Source: Fibrobacter sp.
GTDB lineage: Bacteria > Fibrobacterota > Fibrobacteria > Fibrobacterales > Fibrobacteraceae
DNA: 40,262 nt
Assembly (NCBI GenBank): GCA_024398995.1
Contig: JAKSIE010000018.1
Location: forward strand, 1 to 40,262
Direction of reading: 5' to 3'
A program made the translations under genes and the position numbers. Below the pieces are notes generated by a model. It had not been told where the DNA came from and searched no databases. It saw only the letters and a list, made by a program, of their open reading frames with translations. How positions within the stretch are numbered: the stretch's first letter is position 1; every line of letters begins with the position of its first letter. Shown one piece after another: positions 1 to 6,463 of this stretch.

Positions 1-19
1 CAATAGAAAGCTTTGCCAT
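1..19 (-). CDS. 5' end of a truncated minus-strand gene
   Basis: Only the first six codons lie in the window, reading MAKLSI from an ATG at 19. The start is supported by a Shine-Dalgarno AGAAGGT at 33-27, seven bases upstream, and a -10-like TATATT at 65-60. MAKLSI is a common start of bacterial phosphoglycerate kinase, but six residues cannot establish that, so I give no gene name. The gene is divergent from the one at 304. Confidence 0.45.
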
Positions 20-59
20 GATTAGCACCTTCTGGTTAGAGTTAAAATTTACGGGCTAT

Positions 60-65
60 AATATA
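60..65 (-). promoter_or_regulatory. -10 element of the truncated minus-strand gene
   Basis: TATATT on the minus strand, about 41 bases upstream of the ATG at 19 and ahead of its Shine-Dalgarno. The -35 is weak. The rest of 66-240 shows no gene; there is an imperfect CTTTGTGG/CCACCAAAG pairing around 75-126 whose meaning I cannot judge. Confidence 0.35.
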
Positions 66-241
66 GCAAAAGAGCCCTTTGTGGAAACCCTTTTTCGGTC
101 AAAACAGTCACGCATGATCCACCAAAGCCAAGGCCCGCGCTACCGTTTGTAAACTTTATTTAACAGAATTAATACAAGAAACTTACGCCCATTTTCTAAG
201 AAAACACTTGGGGAACATATCGTCCCTCAATTGTAAATCTT

Positions 242-270
242 TTGAGATACTTTGCCCTTTTTTTTATATA
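242..270 (+). promoter_or_regulatory. Promoter of the 304 gene
   Basis: TTGAGA at 242-247, a 17-base spacer and TATATA at 265-270. The message would have a leader of about 27 bases carrying a GGAG Shine-Dalgarno shortly before the ATG at 304, so this gene has a conventional leader, unlike many others here. Confidence 0.5.
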
Positions 271-303
271 TTACAGGGAAAATAGTCCATTTGGAGTAAG
301 ATA

Positions 304-1356
304 ATGAAACGTTCTCTATTATTGGCTCTTTGCCTCTCTGTTGTGTCCGCTTTCGCTGGCGCATACGATATCGATGAATTTACAGCTAAAGATAAGGCCA
401 CCCCTGACGATTATATTGCCGCAGAATTTGGTGGCAAGCTCAAGACCATCCCCGCCGACGAAGTCAGTTCACTCCAGTCTGGCCGCGTGGTCGTACGTCA
501 GAAGTTCGTTGACCCGTTTGGCGACGGCGATGCCGCTTACCAGCTTTACCAGGGTAAGGCTGGCGATGACCTGTCCTCCCTGACCGCCCTTTCCGCAGAT
601 GGCGTTGACTACTCCAAGTTGGTCTCCTCCAAAATCTACAAGCGCCGCGGTATGAAGGCCGGCGATGACGTTGAAAAGGTTTACTTCGACGGCAAGTCCG
701 TGTTTGCTCCGGGCCTCACCTCCGCAATCGTCTTTATTGACGGTGTTGCAACTACCCTGAAGGCTTCCGATAACGCTGCAGACGATTCTAGCGACGAAGA
801 AAGCGAAGATTCCGAAACTGAAACCGCCGCCGCAAGTTCTTCCAGTAGCTACTGCGATGACGACGAAGACTGCGATGATGACGAAGACCTGTCCAAGTAC
901 AGAACCAACGCCCCCATCGATGACGAAGCAGACCGCCAGTATGCAGCAAGCAACGCAGCATCCGATATTGGTGACCGCTTCGGTATCGCTGACGAAGTCC
1001 GTTTCTGGTCTGCAGTCGGTCTTTCCGCCTTGGCAGCAGCCTCCATCGTTCTGGGTGTTACCCAGCACATGAAGGCCAACGAAGCTCAGGATGCCTACGA
1101 CGGCCTGCACGAAGTCTACGCTTCCGTGCTTAGAGACTGCGACGGCAACAAGGTTTGCGAAGAAAAGGTCATCAACAACGTTGCTATGGACGCTAAGGAC
1201 GACAACGGCGACCCCATCGTCTGGAGCGTAGCCGACCTTAAGAGCCGTATGGAAACCAACAAGAAGACCCACGACAGCTACGCTCTGTTCCGTAATCTCT
1301 ACTTCGGACTTGCAGGCGCATCTATCGCCGGTGCAGTGGTTCTCTTCGTATGGTAA
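304..1356 (+). CDS. Exported acidic protein with two C-terminal membrane segments
   Basis: I do not recognise a family. The 350-residue product begins with a signal peptide (about residues 1-20, cleavage near AFAG/AYD). A mixed domain follows to about 150. Residues 156-196 form a low-complexity linker rich in Asp, Glu and Ser that contains two consecutive CDDDED units. Two hydrophobic segments lie at about 234-252 and 331-350, so the C-terminus would be anchored in the membrane with an 80-residue polar loop carrying two Cys between them. Ser and acidic linkers of this kind are frequent in Fibrobacter surface proteins. The stop overlaps the folB start (ATGGTAA), suggesting translational coupling, although a functional link to folate synthesis is not obvious. 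Function unknown; the reading frame and start are well supported by the signal peptide and Shine-Dalgarno. Confidence 0.85.
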   Translation: MKRSLLLALCLSVVSAFAGAYDIDEFTAKDKATPDDYIAAEFGGKLKTIPADEVSSLQSGRVVVRQKFVDPFGDGDAAYQLYQGKAGDDLSSLTALSADGVDYSKLVSSKIYKRRGMKAGDDVEKVYFDGKSVFAPGLTSAIVFIDGVATTLKASDNAADDSSDEESEDSETETAAASSSSSYCDDDEDCDDDEDLSKYRTNAPIDDEADRQYAASNAASDIGDRFGIADEVRFWSAVGLSALAAASIVLGVTQHMKANEAQDAYDGLHEVYASVLRDCDGNKVCEEKVINNVAMDAKDDNGDPIVWSVADLKSRMETNKKTHDSYALFRNLYFGLAGASIAGAVVLFVW

Positions 1357-1715
1357 TCAGCAAGGGTAAAATTTCAATCCAAGACCTCCAGTTCGACTGC
1401 ATCATCGGGACCCTTCCCGTTGAACGCGAGAACGAACAGCCCATTGTATTGAACGTTTCTATTTGGTTGGATTTTACCCTGGCAGCCCGTAACGAAGATC
1501 TGGCTCATTCTATTGATTATGCAGAATTGGCGGAGAACCTTAAAGGGTTCATCCGCCGTTCTTGTTTCCAACTGGAAGAAACTCTAGTGGTGGAAACCGC
1601 CAAGTATATTTTGGAAAACCATCCTAAGGCGGAAGCTGTAGAAGTATCCGTCTGCAAGCCTATGGCTATTTCCAACTGCAAGGGCGCAACATCCTCCGTA
1701 AAGATCACCCGCTAG
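1350..1715 (+). CDS. folB: Dihydroneopterin aldolase FolB
   Basis: This 121-residue protein has the length and pattern of FolB, which converts 7,8-dihydroneopterin to 6-hydroxymethyl-7,8-dihydropterin plus glycolaldehyde in tetrahydrofolate synthesis in the cytoplasm. Visible family features are the N-terminal DLQFDCIIGTLPVERE segment with the pterin-binding Glu, the central SIDYAELAE, LEETLVVETAKYIL, and the C-terminal VSVCKPMAI segment supplying the conserved Lys. The ATG at 1350 lies inside the end of the upstream gene (7-base overlap), with no clear Shine-Dalgarno, so it is probably translated by coupling. It converges with comM across a 19-base gap. No other folate genes are in the window. 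Confidence 0.93.
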   Translation: MVISKGKISIQDLQFDCIIGTLPVERENEQPIVLNVSIWLDFTLAARNEDLAHSIDYAELAENLKGFIRRSCFQLEETLVVETAKYILENHPKAEAVEVSVCKPMAISNCKGATSSVKITR

Positions 1716-1734
1716 GCAAATCCAAGGCTGCCGC

Positions 1735-3267
1735 TTACGAACGGAAAGACCTGTAACGAAGGGCCTCCGACAGATCCAGGATCTCTACAGATTCGCCATG
1801 GCGTAAGTCCGCAATAGTTCTAGCAACCTTAAGCAAGCGGTAATAGCCTCGGGCACTCAAGTTCATTTTATCGGCAGCAGAGATCGCAAATCGCTCTGTT
1901 GCCTTTGTCATTTTGCAGGACTCCTTGGCGAACTCCGACGTCATTTCTGCGTTGGACTTGAAGGTCGTTCCCGTAAAACGCGCTTGCTGGATTTCTCTTG
2001 CTGCATACACGCGTTTGCGGATTTCCGCAGAGGATTCCGCCGTTGACGTGCCAGCGAATTGTTCAACCTCCACCGGAGGAACACTAACCTGGATATCAAT
2101 GCGGTCTAGAAGCGGGCCAGAAATCCGCTCCTGGTATCGCTTGCGAGCATCAGGCAAGCAAGTGCAACTGCGCCTCGGATCCATCGAGTAACCGCAAGGA
2201 CAAGGATTCATGGCGGCCCCCATCATAAAGCGGGCTGGCCACACCACGGAACCGCTGATGCGACTGACCGTGATGGAACCTTCCTCCATCGGTTCGCGCA
2301 AAGCCTCCAGCACCGCGCGGTTAAACTCAGGAAGCTCATCCAGGAACAGTAATCCGTTATGAGCAAGACTCGCCTCCCCCGGGCGTAAGCGACCGCCGCC
2401 GCCCACCAAGGAGACCATGGATGCCGAATGGTGCGGCATACGAATGGGGCGGTGCAGAACAGGTTTAAAGTCGTCTGCGGCCCCAAGGAGGCGAGCACAA
2501 GAGTGAATCCTCGTTGTTTCAAGAATCTCCGCGTCCGTCATCGCAGGAAGAATGCCCGGCAAACATTTTGCGCACAAAGTCTTGCCCGCCCCAGGCGAAC
2601 CGACGAGAAGAAAATTGTGGGCGCCCGCGGCGGCCACTTCAAGAGCCCTCTTAACCCCTTCCATGCCCACAACATTTTTAAAGTCGGGCACGTCAAAAAA
2701 TTCCTTACTCTCCTTTAAGCTTTTCAATCCGGAAGAACGTACAGACTTGGACGTGGCACCGGACTCCAGTAAATCCACACATTCCTTCAAGGTATCCGCA
2801 CACACATAGCGTACCCCATCCACCATGGCAGCCTCACGCTCATTGGCACGAGGAATCACCAATACGTTATTCGTATCCTTCACCAAATCCATAGCAATGG
2901 AAAGAACCCCTCGAACAGGTTTCAGCAAACCATCCAAAGAAAGCTCCCCAACAAAAACAAGACGCTCCAATTCGGGAACTTCGATTTCCTCCGTCGCCAC
3001 AAGAAGCCCAATAGCCAAGGGCAAATCCAGGGCGCTCCCTTCCTTTCGCAAATCCGCGGGCGACAGGTTCACCGTCGTGCGGAAACCTGTCACCACCTTG
3101 CCTATGGAACGTATTGCGGAGACCACGCGTTCCCTAGACTCCCTTACCGCATTGTCGGGCAAACCAACCAAAGTAAAACCAGGCAGCCCCTGGCTGGCAT
3201 CGACTTCGACGCAGACGGGGACCGCTTTTATTCCAAACAAACAGTAAGAACGGATTCGACGAAACAA
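1735..3267 (-). CDS. comM: YifB/ComM family Mg-chelatase-like AAA ATPase
   Basis: The 510-residue protein matches the whole ComM/YifB family (about 500-510 residues). It has an N-terminal ChlI-like domain (GLPGF, VGLPDNAVRESRERV, LSPADLRKEGS), Walker A GSPGAGKT at 223-230, the RPIRMPHHSAS segment near 272, Walker B LLFLDELPEF at 306-315, MNPCPCG near 353 and the SGPLLDRID sensor region near 384. In naturally transforming bacteria ComM is a hexameric helicase that promotes branch migration during integration of incoming DNA. The start is TTG at 3267, fixed by family alignment (MFRRIRSYCLFGI matches the usual first residues) and preceded by a weak AGG. It begins 11 bases after the spoVG stop, so the two are probably cotranscribed. 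The cellular role in this organism is inferred from family. Confidence 0.93.
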   Translation of the reverse strand: MFRRIRSYCLFGIKAVPVCVEVDASQGLPGFTLVGLPDNAVRESRERVVSAIRSIGKVVTGFRTTVNLSPADLRKEGSALDLPLAIGLLVATEEIEVPELERLVFVGELSLDGLLKPVRGVLSIAMDLVKDTNNVLVIPRANEREAAMVDGVRYVCADTLKECVDLLESGATSKSVRSSGLKSLKESKEFFDVPDFKNVVGMEGVKRALEVAAAGAHNFLLVGSPGAGKTLCAKCLPGILPAMTDAEILETTRIHSCARLLGAADDFKPVLHRPIRMPHHSASMVSLVGGGGRLRPGEASLAHNGLLFLDELPEFNRAVLEALREPMEEGSITVSRISGSVVWPARFMMGAAMNPCPCGYSMDPRRSCTCLPDARKRYQERISGPLLDRIDIQVSVPPVEVEQFAGTSTAESSAEIRKRVYAAREIQQARFTGTTFKSNAEMTSEFAKESCKMTKATERFAISAADKMNLSARGYYRLLKVARTIADLRHGESVEILDLSEALRYRSFRS

Positions 3268-3278
3268 AGGATACCTGC

Positions 3279-3623
3279 CTAAGCTACAGATGCCTGGTAC
3301 TTTTCAAGAACACAGTTTTCGATATGTTCACGAAGCTGACGGGTAATGGGATTGCAAATGGAACGGAAATCCTCGCCCTTGTAGAAGGGGTCGTTGGGAT
3401 AGCCCACAAAGAGGCCATTTTCACCATCCATCACACGAAGGCCACGGATCAGCATCTGGTCGTTCAGGACCACAGTTGCCAAGCCCTTCATGTGCCCCAG
3501 GTTCGGGCCTTCCTTGAAGGGGAAAACCTGTACGTTGGTTACTGCCAGACATTCGAACTGGCTAGCCTTCTGTTCTGCGGATGCTGCAGTCTTGTCCGCA
3601 GCCTTTTCATTTTCATTTGCCAT
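3279..3623 (-). CDS. spoVG: SpoVG family nucleic-acid-binding regulator
   Basis: A 114-residue protein with an 18-residue Lys/Ala-rich N-terminal extension followed by the complete SpoVG domain: AVTNVQVFPF, MKGLATVVLNDQMLIRGLRVMDGENGLFVGYPN, the RSICNPIT segment and a helical C-terminus. SpoVG proteins bind DNA and RNA and control cell-cycle or envelope genes in many non-sporulating bacteria. A strong Shine-Dalgarno (GGAGG) precedes the ATG. The promoter is a near-consensus sigma-54 element about 80 bases upstream, giving a leader of roughly 66 bases. comM follows 11 bases downstream. The family call is firm; the target genes here are unknown. Confidence 0.92.
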   Translation of the reverse strand: MANENEKAADKTAASAEQKASQFECLAVTNVQVFPFKEGPNLGHMKGLATVVLNDQMLIRGLRVMDGENGLFVGYPNDPFYKGEDFRSICNPITRQLREHIENCVLEKYQASVA

Positions 3624-3660
3624 AATAGGCCTCCTATGTTATCTGTAATGATCATTGCCC

Positions 3661-3676
3661 CCTGCACCATTGCAGG
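3661..3676 (-). promoter_or_regulatory. Hairpin in the spoVG leader
   Basis: CCTGCA and TGCAGG, 6 bp perfect with a four-base loop, lie between the inferred sigma-54 transcription start (about 3689) and the spoVG Shine-Dalgarno. No T-run follows in a position expected for a terminator. A leader structure is possible; function not shown. Confidence 0.35.
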
Positions 3677-3699
3677 CTTTTTCAATGATGAGCCACAAA

Positions 3700-3715
3700 T
3701 GCAAAACCCATGCCA
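3700..3715 (-). promoter_or_regulatory. Sigma-54 promoter of spoVG-comM
   Basis: On the minus strand TGGCATG, four bases (GGTT), then TTGCA. The invariant GG (3714-3713) and GC (3702-3701) are exactly 10 bases apart, as required for the -24/-12 promoter of RpoN holoenzyme (consensus TGGCACG-N4-TTGCW). Expected transcription start is near 3689. An almost identical element is found at 28541-28556. Confidence 0.75.
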
Positions 3716-3815
3716 AAACTTTGACTTGGCCATATTGTTTGAAAAACGCTAATTTGTTCTGATTAAAAGTGATTAAACTGATTAATTTGAGCAGCTTGTA
3801 ATCATAAAAGATTGC

Positions 3816-3821
3816 TATCTT
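3816..3821 (+). promoter_or_regulatory. -10 hexamer of a probably leaderless gene
   Basis: TATCTT ends eight bases before the ATG at 3830, so transcription would start at or near that ATG. No Shine-Dalgarno is present. Confidence 0.45.
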
Positions 3822-3829
3822 TCAATTAT

Positions 3830-4393
3830 ATGATCATGCGTGCTAATATGAATTGGAAGGCAAACCAGGGAATCACTCTCCCTGTTGCACTTGTCGAAGT
3901 TGTAAAGTCTTCAAACTATCTTCAGGTCTTTTTCACCGTCGAAGAGCCCCAGGATTGCTTCCGCTCCGAAATCCAGAAGGATGGAGACCACAGCTGGGAG
4001 GACTCCTGCGTAGAAGTATTCCTGCAGAATCCTCTCAACACCGAAGAATACTACAATTTTGAAGTTACCTGCCGCGGCCACATCTACGCAGCACACGGAA
4101 CTAATCGCAATGATCGCAAAGAACTGTCACCTTCTGAGCTTAGAATCATCAACTGCACCAAACAGGTCGCCAGCATTGCCGGCAACCTCATTTGCTGGGG
4201 CATGACCATTCAGATTCCCGCAGAAATTTTCGGACTCAGCACCTTTGACGGTGTTCAACTGATGGGCAATTTCTACAAGTGCGCCGACAAGGCCAAGACA
4301 CCTCACTACCTGAGCGCCTTCCCCATCGACACCGAAAAGCCCGATTTCCATCGGCCGGAATTCTTCCAGGAGATTTGGGACTCACAGCCGTAA
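3830..4393 (+). CDS. CBM9-like (DOMON-type) protein
   Basis: From the ATG at 3830 the product has 187 residues and no signal peptide. The order of segments is that of carbohydrate-binding family 9-like proteins: FFTVEEPQDCFR early, then DGDHSWEDSCVEVFLQNP, YYNFEVTCRGHIYAAHGTNR, WGMTIQIPAEIFGL, LMGNFYKCADKAKTPHYLSAF and a final WDSQP. In this family the beta-sandwich binds sugar ends, and free-standing cytoplasmic members of unknown function are common in Bacteroidetes and relatives. A TTG at 3812 could extend the frame, and ATGs at 3836 and 3848 could shorten it; I chose 3830 because a -10-like hexamer sits eight bases upstream. It converges with the thioesterase gene, with nine bases between the stops. 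No partner gene suggests the ligand. Confidence 0.72.
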   Translation: MIMRANMNWKANQGITLPVALVEVVKSSNYLQVFFTVEEPQDCFRSEIQKDGDHSWEDSCVEVFLQNPLNTEEYYNFEVTCRGHIYAAHGTNRNDRKELSPSELRIINCTKQVASIAGNLICWGMTIQIPAEIFGLSTFDGVQLMGNFYKCADKAKTPHYLSAFPIDTEKPDFHRPEFFQEIWDSQP

Positions 4394-4402
4394 CGATTAT
4401 CG

Positions 4403-5155
4403 TTACATCATTCGCATTTTCATTTCGAAGACAGCACGCTCACCTTCAAGAATTTTCATGTAGGTGGCACCGTTATGTTCCGCACGGAAAATACGGAGTG
4501 TCTGGCCGATCAGGGATTCGCCCAAAAAATGGACTTCCAGTTCGGACGGAGTGCACATTTCAAGATCTTCAATGCTGAACACATTGAGAGCCAATTTGAC
4601 GTACTCGATGTTGTTCATGTGATGAGACATATCAATGTGCTGGGGCAGAATCTTCTGCTGGTAAACTTCCTCGTACTTGAGGGCTGATTCATTGAACCTG
4701 TCGAAGCCATCGTCCATAAAAGGCGTGGGCGGTTCCTCCGTGGGAAAATCCACTGCAGTCAACTTCATAGGACGATGACGTTCGAGACTCAAGCAACAGG
4801 CCTCCTGAATAGCAAGAACAATAGGTTCCCCATCGGGAGTGGTAATTGCCGTATTTTCTACAGTACGAACCAGGGAAGTATTTGCAGGGAAAGAGGTAGT
4901 CACCACCTTGTCGCCCCAGAATGGGCGCTTCATAAACCTGAACTTGGCCTTGGATATGGCCCAGTAGCCGCCCTTGGATTTCACAAAGAAATTATCCTGC
5001 TTGATCTTACCGAAGTTCTCAGTAAAATTATCCTGAACCATGAGCACCGTCTGCGCAATTCCCATTTTTCCGGACACATCGATGTATGCGGAAGTGATGG
5101 TGCGAGGCTTCTGGAAAACCAGAGAATTCTTAGCAAGAGAGTAAATGTCGATCAT
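4403..5155 (-). CDS. Acyl-ACP thioesterase
   Basis: This 250-residue protein has the double hot-dog layout of bacterial acyl-ACP thioesterases (FatA/FatB-like family), which hydrolyse acyl-acyl carrier protein and release free fatty acids. The N-terminal hot dog contains the segment with YWAISKAKFRFMKRPFWGD; the C-terminal one carries HIDMSHHMNNIEYVKLAL at 173-190, corresponding to the conserved Asp/Asn/His catalytic region. Length is normal for the family. Its message would start near 5194 behind TATATT at 5206-5201 and contain a pyrimidine-rich leader element also found ahead of the upstream gene. There is no purine-rich Shine-Dalgarno. A role in membrane lipid or lipoprotein acyl supply is possible but not shown by the context. 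Confidence 0.85.
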   Translation of the reverse strand: MIDIYSLAKNSLVFQKPRTITSAYIDVSGKMGIAQTVLMVQDNFTENFGKIKQDNFFVKSKGGYWAISKAKFRFMKRPFWGDKVVTTSFPANTSLVRTVENTAITTPDGEPIVLAIQEACCLSLERHRPMKLTAVDFPTEEPPTPFMDDGFDRFNESALKYEEVYQQKILPQHIDMSHHMNNIEYVKLALNVFSIEDLEMCTPSELEVHFLGESLIGQTLRIFRAEHNGATYMKILEGERAVFEMKMRMM

Positions 5156-5160
5156 ATAGG

Positions 5161-5183
5161 GTCCAGGTTCGAGGCTCGAGGTT
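5161..5183 (-). repeat. Leader repeat, copy 1
   Basis: Plus-strand GTCCAGGTTCGAGGCTCGAG followed by GTT, just upstream of the thioesterase start. It matches the element at 6011-6034 at all but two positions (one gap, one substitution). On the sense strand it reads as CCTCGAGCCTCGAACCTGG and would be in the 5' leader. Confidence 0.6.
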
Positions 5184-5200
5184 CGATAATTAACACTCTA

Positions 5201-5206
5201 AATATA
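5201..5206 (-). promoter_or_regulatory. -10 element of the thioesterase gene
   Basis: TATATT on the minus strand, about 45 bases upstream of the ATG at 5155. No good -35 is visible. Confidence 0.35.
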
Positions 5207-5260
5207 ATTGCTATTCTTATAAAAAGAGTTTGCCACCAGTCTGATTTTTTTTGCAACAAT

Positions 5261-6004
5261 CTAAAGCTTCAATCGTAACACTCGCACAGGGCGATTCTCG
5301 CCGCCATGCAGTTCCGGGCAAAGGCATTCTTCACCGGTGGCTACAAAGCCGCATTTTTCCATGACGCGCCCCGATGCAGGATTGTCTACAAAATGTCCGC
5401 TAATAACGCTTTTGCATCCGCCTTGTTCGCGCATAAAGTCAAGCATCAGTTTCAAGCCTTCGGTGCAGTAGCCCTGATTCCAGTAGGGTTTTCCAATCCA
5501 GTAACCAACAGTCGGCTCGTTTCCAACAGCAGGCAACCCACAGTCGCAAGAAGGTCCGTAACCCATGGCGCCGATAACGTCTCCGGATTCCTTAAGGACG
5601 ATTGCCCAAGTGCTATCGTTTCTAAAGACATTCTGGATAACGTTAAGGCTTTCTTCCTCCGATTGATGGGGCTTCCAGCCGGCGCGAAGACCGATGTCAG
5701 GATCTGCAGCCAGTTCAAATAGACGGGATGCGTCACCGTATTCCCACGGGCGCAGGAATATTCTTTCGGATTGCAACCTTAGAAATTCAAAGCGATGCTG
5801 CTGCTGGACATCGGGATATTTTTCCCGGTCTACTTCACTTAGGAACATTTGCTTTTCACGAATCCAGCGGCCTCTATCGCCGTACATCTTGCGATAGACC
5901 ACATATTCTTCCTCAGTTTCGGAATGTTTCGCCACAGCCTCTACGCAGTAGTAGAGATTCTTGAAATGACGGTAGATGCCGTTGATGATGAGTTCGCGAG
6001 ACAT
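5261..6004 (-). CDS. DUF1653-GNAT acetyltransferase fusion
   Basis: The 247-residue product joins two domains. Residues 8-62 (NGIYRHFKNLYYCVEAVAKH, HSETEEEYVVYRKMYG, GRWIREKQMFLSEVD) match the small DUF1653 family, usually a free-standing 70-residue protein. Residues 73-247 are a GNAT N-acetyltransferase of the RimJ/RimL type: ERIFLRPWEYGDASRLFEL, WAIVLKESGDVIGAMGYG, VGYWIGKPYWNQGYCTEGLK for acetyl-CoA binding, and NPASGRVMEKCGFVATGE. The substrate is unknown; RimJ/RimL relatives acetylate proteins or small molecules. The ATG at 6004 follows TATAAT (6042-6037) and the leader repeat at 6011-6034. The next gene on the strand is the thioesterase, 105 bases on, with its own promoter. Confidence 0.82.
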   Translation of the reverse strand: MSRELIINGIYRHFKNLYYCVEAVAKHSETEEEYVVYRKMYGDRGRWIREKQMFLSEVDREKYPDVQQQHRFEFLRLQSERIFLRPWEYGDASRLFELAADPDIGLRAGWKPHQSEEESLNVIQNVFRNDSTWAIVLKESGDVIGAMGYGPSCDCGLPAVGNEPTVGYWIGKPYWNQGYCTEGLKLMLDFMREQGGCKSVISGHFVDNPASGRVMEKCGFVATGEECLCPELHGGENRPVRVLRLKL

Positions 6005-6010
6005 AATGAG

Positions 6011-6034
6011 GTTCCAGGTTTGAGGCTCGAGGTT
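6011..6034 (-). repeat. Leader repeat, copy 2
   Basis: Second copy of the element at 5161-5183, six bases upstream of the DUF1653-GNAT start. If transcription starts 6-8 bases after TATAAT at 6042-6037, the leader would consist almost entirely of this repeat. Confidence 0.6.
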
Positions 6035-6036
6035 TT

Positions 6037-6042
6037 ATTATA
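6037..6042 (-). promoter_or_regulatory. -10 element of the DUF1653-GNAT gene
   Basis: Consensus TATAAT on the minus strand, 32 bases upstream of the ATG at 6004. The -35 region has no clear match at normal spacing. Confidence 0.5.
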
Positions 6043-6063
6043 GAAAAATATCCCCCACGCGTT

Positions 6064-6345
6064 TTTCAAGGACTAAAACGTTGTCCCACGACTAATCAGT
6101 CCTTTGTTTTAAAGAGGACCAAAGGACTATTTGGCTAAATCAACCTTTTTAGTCCTTTTTTTTGAGCACCCCTTTCAAAACAGATCACCGAACAATCGAC
6201 TTTTTCGCAAAAAAAAAGGACCAAGTTACAAGTCTGATCTGTTTAGTCCTTTTTCATTCCACCTTGTAATTACAAACAAAATAACAACCGCTAAATTTAA
6301 ACGTTTTCAAAGGACCAAACTTTAAAAAAAAGACTTTTAGTCCTC
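6064..6345. repeat. Cluster of inverted AAAGGAC motifs in a non-coding block
   Basis: The 459 bases from 6005 to 6463 hold no convincing gene. AAAGGAC or its complement, sometimes with one mismatch, occurs about nine times in both orientations (near 6068, 6098, 6114, 6121, 6151, 6215, 6246, 6309 and 6340). Two pairs form perfect 9-bp inverted repeats: 6121-6129 with 6150-6158, and 6213-6221 with 6246-6254, each followed by a T-rich stretch on the plus strand. These could be terminators, a structured RNA or protein-binding sites. Confidence 0.5.
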
Positions 6346-6374
6346 GCCCTCCCCCTCGTCCTCGCCCTCCCCCT
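6340..6374. repeat. 18-bp tandem repeat, two units
   Basis: GTCCTCGCCCTCCCCCTC at 6340-6357 is repeated at 6358-6374. It is strongly C-rich on plus and so G-rich on minus, next to the AAAGGAC motif cluster. Confidence 0.6.
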
Positions 6375-6404
6375 AAAAATCGTAAATTACGTCATCCGCA
6401 ATTC

Positions 6405-6434
6405 AAAAACGTCGACGTTGCCGCCGACGTTTTT
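6405..6434 (-). terminator. Rho-independent terminator after glgE
   Basis: AAAAACGTCG (6405-6414) pairs perfectly with CGACGTTTTT (6425-6434) around a ten-base loop, ending in a T-run on either strand. It lies 30 bases after the glgE stop. Confidence 0.8.
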
Positions 6435-6463
6435 TATGAGTTTTGATATTTCTGGAGCGTAGA

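Noticed and set aside
66..240. Small RNA gene between the two divergent genes at the window start
   Set aside because: A plus-strand TATAAT at 57-62 and an imperfect stem exist, but the TATAAT overlaps the minus-strand -10 and no terminator is present.
469..1272. 267-codon open frame on minus opposite the acidic protein
   Set aside because: The Val/Phe-rich product is the complement of an Asp/Glu/Lys-rich gene; no start signals.
6064..6374. CRISPR array
   Set aside because: The repeated units are only 7-9 bp, occur in both orientations at uneven spacing and have no spacer regularity; no cas gene is present.
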